A stretch of 64,000 bases of DNA from Pseudarthrobacter albicanus (GCF_018224015.1 NZ_JAGPOT010000004.1:1-64000), one strand, 5' to 3'. Positions 52,701-61,280 are shown, counted from the first letter of the stretch. Numbers and translations: made by a program. Notes: generated by a model from the sequence alone, not told the origin.

Positions 52701-52896
52701 GCTGGAGACGCCGGCCGGATATGTGCTGGTGGACCACAAGTCCTATCCGGGCAAGGATCCGATCGGCCACATCAAGGACAAGTACGTGGGCCAGATGCGC
52801 GGGTACACGGAGGCGATCCAGACGATCACCGGGCGGCCGGTCGTCGAGACCCTGATCCATATGCCGGCGCTGGGCAAGATGTACCGGATCAGCTGA
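49747..52896 (+). CDS. AddA-like UvrD helicase with C-terminal nuclease
   Basis: Protein of 1049 aa from the ATG at 49747; the open frame extends upstream but overlaps addB. Walker A: TMITASAGTGKTYSLMG (10-20). Motif II: VVDEFQDTSPLQLQLF (about 347). Motif III: GDSKQAIYEFRGTDPELM (about 375). Motif V: VLTYHKAKGLEWPAVVLAGL (about 683), with the final helicase arginine in LYVGLTRSVSV. A PD-(D/E)XK nuclease at about 980-1030: LMEGWIDLLLE, VLVDHKSYPGKD, QMRGYTEAI. With a nuclease on both subunits it follows the AddAB plan. It probably processes double-strand breaks or invading DNA. Confidence 0.88.
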   Translation: MNHALSNVTMITASAGTGKTYSLMGEIAREIHNGTRPGQILATTFTKKAAAELIDRVQAELFGQERPDAARQMSVSMVGTVNSVCSRLLQEYAVDAGLSPALQVIAEDEQLRIFQLATDDVFAEFTPRIQPLARRLGHDGEADIRGSDTDWRTIVRDITDAARSNRIAPASLARSASLSWQGLQQILGPAGLDDRASWSNQLLQGLMGLRTLAADIAEAGKTPPKNLVASITLLEPVLSHASPEDAPWRFWIDAAGVSNADAKRQLESYISAVETDLAANPAFQTELREFTELVFACAASCLDRFADFKRQYGLIDFADQETLVLDLLENNQEFRASIAGRIRFMVVDEFQDTSPLQLQLFTKFAELVDKVVWVGDSKQAIYEFRGTDPELMRAVAAHVENKRQLHHSWRSKEAVIDLSNEISLAMFPDLADTEVRLTVPEARLEASHPKNALGGSREAWTLAAKTVPAQRRAIAAGVVDLIQRRGLKASDVAVLTRSNAGVAAIAAALTALGVKATTNTSSLFAAREIQLVRAGMAFVASDDDTVALAELAHLHPDHPQFSRWVPALFDAAEPKEELQRWASAPLVSGLVELRGLATLCTPTEIMEEVVSRLGVARLIKSWSSPGTRLKNLDALRSMLERYYESCAALGKPVTLSGSLTFLADADSAGSENFGDDVVNVLTYHKAKGLEWPAVVLAGLDADVAAKPWGVAVEGVPEIDVRNPLVGRWIRFWPWPFGAKGFKPLSAAADESAVAQRVLARRQADSARVLYVGLTRSVSVTCLAAAKPAPASLNTLGHGPIVEWTAGAGSEGTLVIQGRDGERRLSVETFSYEPADGRPADGAGAGGEFEDSLTVASPVSRKPARVTASSLESFGCVADVTEAAALGPQLIAHGAAHWDHVGSAIHGYFALPLAEMGEDVRLAAAQRLLDRWGAASAVEPHVVVEAGERMLAFFARHYPGATLITEQSVAWRNADNQLMEGWIDLLLETPAGYVLVDHKSYPGKDPIGHIKDKYVGQMRGYTEAIQTITGRPVVETLIHMPALGKMYRIS

Positions 52897-52950
52897 CCTT
52901 CACCATCACCGGTGTAAATCCGCCGACGACGGCACCCCGGTGCCGCTGCC

Positions 52951-52980
52951 TCGGCCTGCCTGAGGCAGGCTTCGTTTGTT
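52951..52980 (+). terminator. Rho-independent terminator of the addBA operon
   Basis: GCCTGCC-TGA-GGCAGGC followed by TTCGTTTGTT, 55 bp behind the stop codon. Confidence 0.8.
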
Positions 52981-53085
52981 CACCCCGGGTCCAGCTCACC
53001 GCACACAGCAGTCCATCTGCCCTCCCTACCGTGGTGGGGTCACCGGCGGACCGCCGGCAACCGCCATCCGGAAGGAACCATCACC

Positions 53086-54180
53086 ATGCGCACAGTCCTG
53101 ACCGCCGCGGCCGCCGCCGCGCTCATCGCCTCTTTGGCGAGCCCCGCCGTCGCCGCTTCAACCCCCGAAGCAGGCTCCGCGCCGTCGTCGAACGCTGCCG
53201 GAACCGCAAGGTCCGACATCAAAACCAACGAACGCAACGGTTCTTTTGACCTGCAGTCCCACCGCGGAGGCCGCGGCGAGTGGACCGAGGAATCCCTGGC
53301 CGCGTTCGCCAATTCGCTGAAGCTCGGCGTGACGACGCTGGAGCTGGACACCCACCTGACCGACGACGGCCACATCATCGTCTGGCACGACGACACCATC
53401 CAGGCGGACAAGTGCCGCGACACCGCTCCGGCAACCCCGGGCGACGCCGGCTTCCCCTACGTCGGTGACCGGGTCGCCGAGCTGTCGCTCGCCCAGATCA
53501 AGACGCTGGACTGCGGCTATACCCCGCTGTTGGGATACCCGGAGCAGGACGTGGTCGAGGGCAACCGGATCGCCGAGCTCAAGGACGTATTCCAGCTGGT
53601 CCGCAATGCCGATGCCAAGAAGGTCCGCTTCAACATCGAGACCAAGGTGGAGGACGGCCGGTCCGGCGGCGAAGGCATGGTGGCCCTGACCAAGGCCGTG
53701 GTCGCGGAGATCTACACGGCCGGCATGGCCGAACGCACCACCGTCCAGTCGTTCGACTGGTCCTCGCTGAACCTGACCAGGAAAATCGCCCCGGAACTGC
53801 CGCTCGCCGCCCTCTCCAGCGGCGACGCCTGGCTCGAGGTGGGCAAGCTCGGCGCCAGCCCCAACCTCGGCGGCATCGACATCGACACCTACGGCGGGTC
53901 CCTCGCCAAGGCAGCGGCGGCCCAGGGCTACGACGTCATCTCCCCCGCCTTCGGCTCCGTCACGCCCCAGATGATCGCCGAAGCCCACGAGCTTGGCCTG
54001 CCCGTGCTCCCCTGGACCGTCAACACCGCTTCGGACATGACGCGGCTGATGGACCTCGGCGTTGACGGCATCATCACCGACTACCCCACCCGGCTGCGGA
54101 CCCTCATGGAAGAGCGCGGCCTGAAGCTCCCGAAGGCCTACGAGCCCAAGGGCCAGGAGAATGCCGGCGACGCCTCATAA
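53086..54180 (+). CDS. Secreted glycerophosphodiester phosphodiesterase
   Basis: Protein of 364 aa with a Sec signal peptide (MRTVLTAAAAAALIASLASP, cleavage after AVAAS about residue 25). TIM-barrel GDPD domain: LQSHRGGRGEWTEESLAAF gives the first catalytic His and the His-Arg-Gly motif, TLELDTHLTDDGHIIVWHDD the metal ligands and second His. VDGIITDYPTRLRTLMEERG closes the barrel. It hydrolyses glycerophosphodiesters outside the cell to alcohol and glycerol-3-phosphate, a source of phosphate and carbon. A remnant of a paralogue's tail lies at 23929. No phosphate-box was identified upstream. Confidence 0.93.
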   Translation: MRTVLTAAAAAALIASLASPAVAASTPEAGSAPSSNAAGTARSDIKTNERNGSFDLQSHRGGRGEWTEESLAAFANSLKLGVTTLELDTHLTDDGHIIVWHDDTIQADKCRDTAPATPGDAGFPYVGDRVAELSLAQIKTLDCGYTPLLGYPEQDVVEGNRIAELKDVFQLVRNADAKKVRFNIETKVEDGRSGGEGMVALTKAVVAEIYTAGMAERTTVQSFDWSSLNLTRKIAPELPLAALSSGDAWLEVGKLGASPNLGGIDIDTYGGSLAKAAAAQGYDVISPAFGSVTPQMIAEAHELGLPVLPWTVNTASDMTRLMDLGVDGIITDYPTRLRTLMEERGLKLPKAYEPKGQENAGDAS

Positions 54181-54401
54181 GGTTTCAGGACGAGCTCTCC
54201 GGGACCGGTGTGGCCGTTCAACTCGTGGACGCCACACCGGGCCAAAGTGCATGGGACCGCCACACGATTTTCCCACCGGCGTCCTGCCCCATCAGTGACT
54301 GCGTGGCACCGAAGGCTTGGGCGAGGCACGGAGAGTGTCTAGGATTAAATGGTGATCTGCCGGCAACCCGCCGGTAGCAACCAACCGCAGGGAGAATCAC
54401 C

Positions 54402-54578
54402 ATGGGTTTGGATGACAAGATCAAGAACACCGCCGAAAACATCGGCGGCAAGGGCAAGGAAGCCGCCGGTGCAGCGACCGGCGATGAAAGCCTGAAGGCC
54501 GAAGGCAAGGGCGATCAGGCGAAGTCGGACCTGAAGCAGGCCGGAGAGAAAGTCAAGGACGCTTTCAAGAAGGACTGA
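54402..54578 (+). CDS. CsbD-family stress protein
   Basis: Protein of 58 aa: MGLDDKIKNTAENIGGKGKE then AAGAATGDESLKAEGKGDQA. The lysine/glycine-rich repeats and the ending KDAFKKD are typical of CsbD, a small, probably disordered general-stress protein. GGGAGAATCACC provides the ribosome binding site. The hairpin directly behind serves as terminator. 54181-54401 upstream contains no other gene. Confidence 0.9.
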   Translation: MGLDDKIKNTAENIGGKGKEAAGAATGDESLKAEGKGDQAKSDLKQAGEKVKDAFKKD

Positions 54579-54592
54579 CGGCAATCACAGCA

Positions 54593-54626
54593 GCAGGGTG
54601 CGGATCCGGCAGGAGCCGCACCCTGC
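54593..54626. terminator. Bidirectional-type hairpin between csbD and the MFS gene
   Basis: GCAGGGTGCGG pairs perfectly with CCGCACCCTGC around ATCCGGCAGGAG. It lies between convergent genes and can serve both. Confidence 0.7.
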
Positions 54627-54636
54627 GGCGTCGTTC

Positions 54637-55995
54637 TTACCGCTGCTCCCGCCACCCCAGCGTCACCACAAACGCAACCGCACCGAGGCCCAGCATCACG
54701 AATACCATCAGCCCCCAGTTGTCCTGGTTGACGCCGCTGCCGTAGAAGATGCCGATCAGCACGGTCGCGGTGATCGCCCCGAGGTAGCGGCAGGTCTGGA
54801 AGATCCCGGCGGCCACACCCCGTTCCTGCGGCTGGGTGGAAACGTACATGCCCTGGCTGGAGGCGATGCTGACGACGCAGTACGGCACGCCCAGCAGGGC
54901 CGTCAGCGCCAGCACCAGCGGGATGGCCAGCGACGCCGTCAGCAGCCACATCATCCCTGCGGCCGCCACCAGCAGTACGACGCCGGCGATCAGGACGCGC
55001 TTGACGCCGAGCCGATCGATCGCGCGGACGGCGAACGGCGTCCCAATCACCGAGATCGCGGCCAGCGGCAGCATCAGCAGGCCTACGATTCCGGGGTCGT
55101 AGCCCGCGGCTTGCTGCAGCAGCTGCGGCAGCCCGAAGAACGCGAAATAGTAGACGCCGTTGAACAGCGCGAAGCCCAGGTAGACCAGCAGCAGCGGCCG
55201 GTTCCGGCCGAGCAGCCGCAGGTCCAGGAACGGCGGGCTGAACCGCAACTCGCGCCACACAAACAGCGCGGCGAGCACAACCCCTCCCCCGAGCAGCCAC
55301 CACCGGAATTCCGGCAGGACATCCAGCAGGGCCATCATCACCAGCATCAGCGCTCCGACAAAGGCCAGGATCCCGGGAATATCCGAGCTGCGCAGCAGCT
55401 CAGCGGCGCTGCCGCGTTCCCGTTCGGCGTCGGCCGGGGCGAACCGCCGGACGATGAAGATCGCGGCCAGGGACAGCGGCACGTTGACCAGGAACAGGGC
55501 CTGCCACCCCACCAGGCTCACCAGCAGCCCGCCGAGCACCGGCCCGACCGCAGCGGCGGAGGTGTTCGCCATCTGGATCCGGCCCAGCGGACGCGTCGAC
55601 TCCACCTTCGCCTGCCGGACCAGCGCCCCGACCATTACGACGGCGCTCGGGTAGGCCGTCGCCGTGCCGAGCGCCATGAAGACCCGTGCCACGCAGAGCA
55701 GCGCGAAGTTCGGAGCGAAGGGTGCCAGCGCACACGTCACCGCCACCACCAGCATCCCGGACAGGAACAGCCGCCTCGGCCCGAACCGGTCCGCCAGCCG
55801 CCCCATCAGCGGCTGGCCTGCCGCTGAGGTGAGGTAGAACGCCGTGATCACCCAGGTGACCGTGGCGACGTCGAGCCCGAAATCCGCGCGCAGCACCACC
55901 AGGGCCACGGCGATCATCGAGGAGTTCAGCGGATTCAGAGATGTGCCGAGGCTGAGGCCGGCGACGGCGAGGTTGTTGCGGGAAGAGTTGCTCAC
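54637..55995 (-). CDS. MFS exporter, DHA-type
   Basis: Protein of 452 aa from the GTG at 55995 (SNSSRNNLAVAGLSLGT); the frame reaches 56067, and that start would add 24 residues without helices. Twelve or more helices. GQPLMGRLADRFGPRRLFL is loop 2-3 motif A. LGRIQMANTSAAAVGPVLGG and LLVSLVGWQALFLVNVPLSL are the motif C region of drug antiporters (GPVLGG). Probable proton-driven export of a drug or metabolite. Monocistronic, with a terminator shared with csbD. Confidence 0.87.
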   Translation of the reverse strand: MSNSSRNNLAVAGLSLGTSLNPLNSSMIAVALVVLRADFGLDVATVTWVITAFYLTSAAGQPLMGRLADRFGPRRLFLSGMLVVAVTCALAPFAPNFALLCVARVFMALGTATAYPSAVVMVGALVRQAKVESTRPLGRIQMANTSAAAVGPVLGGLLVSLVGWQALFLVNVPLSLAAIFIVRRFAPADAERERGSAAELLRSSDIPGILAFVGALMLVMMALLDVLPEFRWWLLGGGVVLAALFVWRELRFSPPFLDLRLLGRNRPLLLVYLGFALFNGVYYFAFFGLPQLLQQAAGYDPGIVGLLMLPLAAISVIGTPFAVRAIDRLGVKRVLIAGVVLLVAAAGMMWLLTASLAIPLVLALTALLGVPYCVVSIASSQGMYVSTQPQERGVAAGIFQTCRYLGAITATVLIGIFYGSGVNQDNWGLMVFVMLGLGAVAFVVTLGWREQR

Positions 55996-56270
55996 GGCAA
56001 CAGTCTGTCCTAAGGCGCCAGCCGAAATCGAACCATATGCCGCGGCATGGGCCGGTTGACGCGTCACGCTGGGCAGACTTTCAGCCCTGCGGCGGCCGGG
56101 ATCTCCCGGAAAACCGCGGAAGACCGCGCGTCCGGGACCGAAAAACTGCGTCCAGTGACGTCTGCCCGGATACGTTCACGCCAGCAACAACCACCCAATG
56201 GTCGATGCCGGGAGATGCCCAGAGGGGCCATCGATGCACGAGCAGGATCACAACGAGGCCGGCTCCGCCT

Positions 56271-56909
56271 TCACGGCCGGCGGGCGATCACATCGAAAAT
56301 GTGCCAGCGCTTCGGCCCCCTGAACGATTGTCCGTCGTCGTCAAACACCTCGAATTTCAGTATTTCGAGTCCGTCGAAGAGCTGCCGCGCCTCCGCCTCT
56401 GTGTGGAAGTTCCAGTCGGCAATGTCCGCCCAGGAATCCCGGTCCCCGAACAGGTTTACGGCGATGACGCCGGCGGGCCGGAGCGCATCCAGCATCACCC
56501 GCCAGATCCGCCCGAAGTCCTTCGGGTGGATGAAGGGCAGCGAATAGCCGGCGAAGATCAGGCCCGCCTCGGGCAGGCCCCTGATGTCCTCGAACGGCCT
56601 CATGTCGACGTACAGGAGTCCGTCCATCGCCGCCGGCACAATCGCCAGCAGCCGCTCGCGTGTGCCGGGGAGGGAGTCAACGGCGTGCACACGCCAGCCC
56701 TCATCCAGCAGGGCCAGTGTTTCTTTTCCCGCGCCGCAGCCCAGATCTATGGCCTGGCGGCCGTTCCCGGGACCGGCGAGGGCCATGGCGTCGAGGCAGA
56801 GTGGGCGCACGGATCGCGTTGCCTGGGCGGCGTTGTACTCAGCCCAGACTTTGCTCCCGGCAGGTCTTTCCACAGGATCAGTTTTCCGCTCTCGCGGGGG
56901 CGTAGCCAC
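56271..56909 (-). CDS. Class I SAM-dependent methyltransferase (TehB-like)
   Basis: Protein of 212 aa. The SAM loop is QAIDLGCGAGKETLALLDEG, the acidic residue is in VHAVDSLPG, and LIFAGYSLPFIHPKDFGRIW follows strand 4. The family includes small-molecule and tellurite methyltransferases. The cupin gene upstream (stop at 56920, same strand) is 11 bp away, so the two form an operon. The 200 bp downstream (56068-56270) hold no gene. Confidence 0.85.
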   Translation of the reverse strand: MATPPRERKTDPVERPAGSKVWAEYNAAQATRSVRPLCLDAMALAGPGNGRQAIDLGCGAGKETLALLDEGWRVHAVDSLPGTRERLLAIVPAAMDGLLYVDMRPFEDIRGLPEAGLIFAGYSLPFIHPKDFGRIWRVMLDALRPAGVIAVNLFGDRDSWADIADWNFHTEAEARQLFDGLEILKFEVFDDDGQSFRGPKRWHIFDVIARRP

Positions 56910-56919
56910 GGATCGGCGC

Positions 56920-57255
56920 TCAGGTCCGGATCTTCGCCACCGTCATCAGGATCGCCGAGTCCTCTTCCGCTTCCAGGCTGTGCAGGCCGTCCGGAACGAT
57001 CAGGAGGTCGCCGGTCTTCCCCTGCCACGAGTCCTCCCCAGCCCGCAAGCGGACGCACCCCCGGAGCACAAAGACCGTCGCCTCCCCTGGGTTCAGGTGT
57101 TCACTCAGTTGCGTCCCTGCTTTGAACGCCATGACCGTCTGCCGGAGGACCTTTTCGTGCCCGCCGAACACCGTGTCCGCCGCCCGGCCACTGCCCGACG
57201 CCAGCGCGGCCGTGAGCTGCTGCCGGGCCAGGGCCTCGATCGATATCTTTTGCAT
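56920..57255 (-). CDS. Small cupin-domain protein, paralogue
   Basis: Protein of 111 aa, the same length as the cupin at 5768 and about 75% identical: MQKISIEALARQQLTAALAS, LSEHLNPGEATVFVLRGCVR (motif 1), LLIVPDGLHSLEAEEDSAIL (motif 2). It forms an operon with the methyltransferase 11 bp downstream. The motif HxxPGExxxYVL-like suggests metal binding. Role unknown; duplication in one window is notable. Confidence 0.87.
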   Translation of the reverse strand: MQKISIEALARQQLTAALASGSGRAADTVFGGHEKVLRQTVMAFKAGTQLSEHLNPGEATVFVLRGCVRLRAGEDSWQGKTGDLLIVPDGLHSLEAEEDSAILMTVAKIRT

Positions 57256-57395
57256 GAGGACACCGTACCCAGAATCGGGCCCGGTGCCGAGAGCCCTTGG
57301 TCCCGGGGCGGACTCCGCGGCGCCCGGGGTGGAAGGCGTTAGGCTGGATGGACGGCTGAAGCCACCGGCCCCCGGATCGTCCAGCGGAGCACCAC

Positions 57396-59249
57396 ATGAC
57401 CGACACCATCGCAGACCCTCCCCGCGGCCCGTCCGGCGCTGAGCGCCAGCTGCCGCGTACGTCCCATGCCGGGGTTCCCGCCCCCTCCGCGGCCGCGGAC
57501 GACGCCGGCCTCCGCCGGCTCGCCGACGTCACCTTCGGCCTCTCCCACCTCCGCGGAGGCCAGCTGGCCGGGATGCGCGCCCTCGTTTCCGGCCGGGATG
57601 TCCTCGCCGTGATGCCTACAGGGTACGGGAAGTCCGCCATCTACCAGGTCGCCGCGCTGGAGCTGCACCGCCGCCTGAAGCGCCCCGCCGTCGTCGTGTC
57701 CCCGCTGATCTCGCTGCAGGAGGACCAGCTGGACGGCCTGCGGGAGGTGCTCGGCCCGGACGGCGCCGTCGCGGTCAACTCCTCGCACAGCGCCGCCGAG
57801 CAGGAGCGCGCCTGGCAGGCGGTGGAGAGCGGCGGGGCCACCTTCCTGTACGTGGCCCCGGAGCAGCTGGCCAAGACCAGCACGGTGGAACGGATCGCAG
57901 CCCTGGACATCGCCTTGTTCGTGGTGGACGAGGCCCATTGCGTCTCCTCCTGGGGCCATGACTTCCGGCCGGACTACCTGCGCCTCGGCGAGGTCCGCGA
58001 GCAGCTGGGCAACCCGACGACCGCCGCCCTGACCGCCACCGCCGCTCCCCCGGTCCGCGAGGAAATCCTGGCCCGGCTCCGCCTGCACGACCCGCTGCTC
58101 CTGGTCCGCGGCTTCGACCGGCCCAACATCCGCCTCGACGTGCTCCGCGAGCAGGACGACCAGGACAAACGCCGCAATGTACTCCGGCAGGCCACGGAAC
58201 TGATCGCGGGACTCCGTGAATCCGGGCTCCGTGAATCCGGGCCCGCCGGAGCCGGGCCCAATGACGGGGGCAGCGGCGGGTGCGGGCTGGTCTATGCCGC
58301 GAAACGGAAGGACACCGAGAAGTACGCCGCGAAGCTGGTCAGGAGCGGCCTCCGCGCCGAGGCGTATCACGCCGGCCGCACCCCGGCCGAGCGCGAGGCC
58401 GTCCACCAGCAGTTCCTCGACGGCGAGCTGGACGTGGTGGTGGCCACCACGGCCTTCGGCATGGGGATCGACAAGCCCGACGTCCGCTTCGTGCTCCACG
58501 CGGACATCCCCGAGTCCCTGGACAGCTACTACCAGCAGCTCGGCCGCGCCGGGCGGGATGGGGCGCCCGCGGCCGCGGTGCTGCACTACCGTGCCGAGGA
58601 CCTCGGCCTGCGCCGCTTCTTTGCCAGCCACAGGCCGGACGAGGAACGGCTGCTGGCCGTCCTCACGGTGCTGCGCGACGCCGCCGCCTCCGGGGTCCCG
58701 GTCCACCGGCCGGCGCTGGCGGAGCAGACCGGCATCCCCGCCCGCACGCTCACCGGGCTGCTGAACCAACTGCAGGAAACCGGGGCCGTGAAGGTGGGCA
58801 AGCGGGGTGTCCGGCTCAGCCGCAAGGCGGACCTTGACCAGGTGGTGGGCCGCGCCGTCGGGCTGGCCGAAGCGCGTGAACGCATGGACAAGTCGCGCAT
58901 CGAGATGATCCGCGGCTACGCCGAGACGGACGGCTGCCGGCGCCAGTTCCTGCTGGGCTACTTCGGCGAGGACCTGCCGGATCCGTGCGGCAATTGCGAC
59001 AACTGCACGGATGGCTCCGCGGACCCCTCGCCGATGGAGGAGAACGACGGCGGCGCTGCCGCCGGGGACCCGGAGCCGTTCCCGCTGAACTCCCGGGTGG
59101 AGCACAGCGAATGGGGTCCGGGCCTGGTGATGCGGCACGACGACGACATCCTGACGGTGCTGTTCGAGCAGGAAGGCTACAAGACGCTGTCCCGGAAGAC
59201 GGTCCTGGAGCGCGGGCTGCTCGCGCGCTGCGGGGACAAGTGTGACTAG
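57396..59249 (+). CDS. recQ: RecQ-family ATP-dependent DNA helicase
   Basis: Protein of 617 aa. RecQ motif 0 region FGLSHLRGGQLAGMRALVSG, Walker A VMPTGYGKSAIYQVAAL (about 73), DEAH in VVDEAHCVSSWGHDFRPDY (about 178), motif V-VI in VVVATTAFGMGIDKPDVRFV and YYQQLGRAGRDGAPAAAVLH. The zinc subdomain ends in PCGNCDNCTDG with an earlier Cys in DGCRRQFLLGYFGE. There is no HRDC domain; a short C-terminal beta-rich domain (SEWGPGLVMRHDDDILTVLF) is common in actinobacterial RecQ. 3'-5' unwinding in repair and recombination. A Gly/Glu-rich insertion with a duplicated GLRESGLRESG lies at about 270-290. Confidence 0.93.
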   Translation: MTDTIADPPRGPSGAERQLPRTSHAGVPAPSAAADDAGLRRLADVTFGLSHLRGGQLAGMRALVSGRDVLAVMPTGYGKSAIYQVAALELHRRLKRPAVVVSPLISLQEDQLDGLREVLGPDGAVAVNSSHSAAEQERAWQAVESGGATFLYVAPEQLAKTSTVERIAALDIALFVVDEAHCVSSWGHDFRPDYLRLGEVREQLGNPTTAALTATAAPPVREEILARLRLHDPLLLVRGFDRPNIRLDVLREQDDQDKRRNVLRQATELIAGLRESGLRESGPAGAGPNDGGSGGCGLVYAAKRKDTEKYAAKLVRSGLRAEAYHAGRTPAEREAVHQQFLDGELDVVVATTAFGMGIDKPDVRFVLHADIPESLDSYYQQLGRAGRDGAPAAAVLHYRAEDLGLRRFFASHRPDEERLLAVLTVLRDAAASGVPVHRPALAEQTGIPARTLTGLLNQLQETGAVKVGKRGVRLSRKADLDQVVGRAVGLAEARERMDKSRIEMIRGYAETDGCRRQFLLGYFGEDLPDPCGNCDNCTDGSADPSPMEENDGGAAAGDPEPFPLNSRVEHSEWGPGLVMRHDDDILTVLFEQEGYKTLSRKTVLERGLLARCGDKCD

Positions 59250-59495
59250 GGCGTGTCCACGCTCGCCATTCGCCATTCGCCACGAAGACGGTCCCGACCG
59301 CCGCTAGTCGCCCGTCTCGGCGGCGACCGGCCTGCACGAATTCCCGAGTGGCGACGTCGTCCAAGGTTATCTTAAGTACGCCGGGCGAGACTCGTCGCGT
59401 CTGAGATCTGACCTCAGGGCCTGCCTTTTTCGTCCGCCAATCAATGGCGATTGAGTACAACCAGATGAGAAACTCTTCTTGCATTGGATGAAAAC

Positions 59496-60065
59496 ATGAC
59501 AAGCATTTCAATCCGCCGATATGCCCTTTCCGTCCTGCTGGGAGCTGCACTGATTGCCGCTCCCCAGGCAGCAACCGCCGCCGCCCCTGCGACCGACAAA
59601 CTCACCGTCACTGTCAAGGGCCCACCTGACGACTTGCTCGTGCCCCGCCTGGACGCCGGTGTAGCCTGCCCTGGCTTCGCCCTGAAAGTGAAGGGCACAA
59701 ATTCGAAGACCCGCACGCTGTAATACAGGGACCAGAATGGCAAGCTGGTACGCACCGTCCAGTCCGGCAATGGATATAACCTGACCTACACAAATCTAGA
59801 CACCGGCAAGTCCGTCTTCTACAAGTCAGACTACTTCCGTGAGGTCTCCGTCTACCACAAGGATGGAACGAGGACTGTCACGTCGACCGGACACTTCGGA
59901 CTCATCATGTTCCCCACTGACGTGCCCCCCGGACCGTCAACGACGCAGTATGTGGGAACCGTCGTCTATGACGCCACCCCGAACAACGATTTCACCATAA
60001 AAAGCGTCCAAGCAAAGAGCACAGACGTCTGCAAGCAGTTAGCGGGCGGCCGACCGATCTCTTGA
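59496..60065 (+). pseudogene. Secreted protein gene interrupted by a TAA codon
   Basis: From the ATG at 59496 a signal peptide is read (MTSISIRRYALSVLLGAALI then AAPQAATAAA), followed by a mature part up to KGTNSKTRTL and TAA at 59721. The same frame continues beyond the stop for 113 coding-like residues: YRDQNGKLVRTVQSGNGYNL, DTGKSVFYKSDYFREVSVYH, and ends at TGA (60063-60065). One substitution turned a 188-residue gene into a 75-residue one. The family is unknown to me. It is not a programmed frameshift because the frame does not change. 59250-59495 shows no gene. Confidence 0.75.
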
Positions 60066-60217
60066 CAACGATCCAAAAGTACACGCTTTTTCGTACTTAT
60101 CCCATCTGATTGCCGAATGGTCCCGTCCTCCTTGCTGACGGTTTTCTGGGTGCCGTCTGCATTCCCCCCGGGACCACGGTGCCGCCGATGCGTGCGGCCG
60201 GAAGTAGGCGCAGCAAA

Positions 60218-60249
60218 GGGTGGGAGCAGGCGGTTGCCTGCTCCCACCC
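60218..60249. terminator. Perfect hairpin
   Basis: GGGTGGGAGCAGGC-GGTT-GCCTGCTCCCACCC, 14 bp without mismatch, no T-run. It lies between the interrupted secreted-protein gene and a transposase tail on the other strand. Confidence 0.6.
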
Positions 60250-60273
60250 CGGGCTCAGAAGCCTTGCGCCTCC

Positions 60274-60365
60274 TTATTGACGTAGGCAGATGATGACTTC
60301 GTAAAGGACGACGCCAGCGCGGTAGGTCAGGGTGAGTTTGTCGTAGCGGGTGGTCCCGACGCCCT
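60274..60365 (-). pseudogene. Transposase C-terminal scrap (IS5-like)
   Basis: VGTTRYDKLTLTYRAGVVLY then EVIICLRQ and a stop. The TRYDKLxxxYRA ending is typical of IS5-family transposases. Only about 30 codons are left. Confidence 0.6.
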
Positions 60366-60377
60366 CACATTGAACCC

Positions 60378-61130
60378 TTAAAGCTGTTCCCGCGGGTCAG
60401 ACGTCGGACGGGCCGATCTTTTCCTCGGGCGTGCGGGTTGGTGCTGGGTCGCTCCCCAACCGGCAAGGAGCCGCAGGCGGTCACCGTCGGGCGTTCCAGG
60501 TTCGGCGCTGTAAACAGTCAGGACCAGGCGTAAATCGGCGGGCAGGTCCATGGCATTGAAGCTCAACGTTAGGTTCCCGACGACCGCGTGATGGAAGTGC
60601 TTGGTTCCGGTGTGGTGCAACCGGACATCGTGCGCGGCCCAGCGGACACGGAACTCTTCGCTGCGTGTGGAGAGCTCGCCGACGAGGTCCTGCAGGTCCC
60701 TGTCGTAGGGGTTGCGGCCGGCCTCGCTGCGCAGCAGGGCGACAGTGGTGTCGGCAGCCCCGTCCCAGTCGGGGTAAAAACTCGTGGACCGGGGCCGAGG
60801 AACGCGAAGCAGGCCAGGATGTCCAGGCCGCCGTGTGGTGGCAGGCTTGCGGCGTCCTGCGGCCTTGGCCAGAGCGAAGAGGTGCTCGCGCTCGGTCTAG
60901 TTTCAATGCCGGCTCACGGCTTCCAGCACGTCTTCGGACACTCCGGAGAGGTTGCCGCGCTCCAGCCGGGTGTAGTACTCGATGCTGACCCCGGCCAGCA
61001 TCGCGACTTCCCCGCGACGCAATCCGGGCACCCGGCGGACGCCACCGAATTCCTGCAAGCCCGCCTCCCCCGGGGTGAGCTTGGCCCGCCGGGAAGCCAA
61101 AAACTCTTTAATTTCCTTGCGATTGTCCAT
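60378..61130 (-). pseudogene. XRE-family regulator with MmyB ligand domain, frameshifted
   Basis: MDNRKEIKEFLASRRAKLTP, RRVPGLRRGEVAMLAGVSIE and YYTRLERGNLSGVSEDVLEA (HTH) in one frame from 61130. At about 60890 the frame shifts (REHLFALAKAAGRR), and later another frame gives NPYDRDLQDLVGELSTRSEE and GTKHFHHAVVGNLTLSFNAM, ending in the MmyB-type SGDRLRLLA-like string. All parts are in order, so a few small indels destroyed a roughly 250-aa gene. Confidence 0.75.
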
Positions 61131-61181
61131 ACACCCAACCCTTGAACCAGACCTCCGCGACCAGGGAGTCCCTGGCAGTGC

Positions 61182-61259
61182 CTCACCTTCCTGCTCAGCG
61201 ACGACGGCACCAACATCAGCGGCGCCATCCTGGCGTCCGACGGCGGCTGGTCGGCGCTG
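61182..61259 (+). pseudogene. Short-chain dehydrogenase, C-terminal remnant
   Basis: LTFLLSDDGTNISGAILASD then GGWSALHG: the last 25 residues of an SDR. It is divergent from the XRE-MmyB pseudogene, a very common pairing, so regulator and target decayed together. Confidence 0.7.
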
Positions 61260-61280
61260 CACGGGAGCGGGACTACACAC

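Noticed and set aside
57339..59276. 645-codon frame antisense to recQ
   Set aside because: Shadow of recQ; no family motif and extreme amino acid bias.
59721..59723. TAA as recoded codon or programmed readthrough
   Set aside because: No stem-loop or selenocysteine context was seen (and the codon is TAA, not TGA); a nonsense mutation is simpler.
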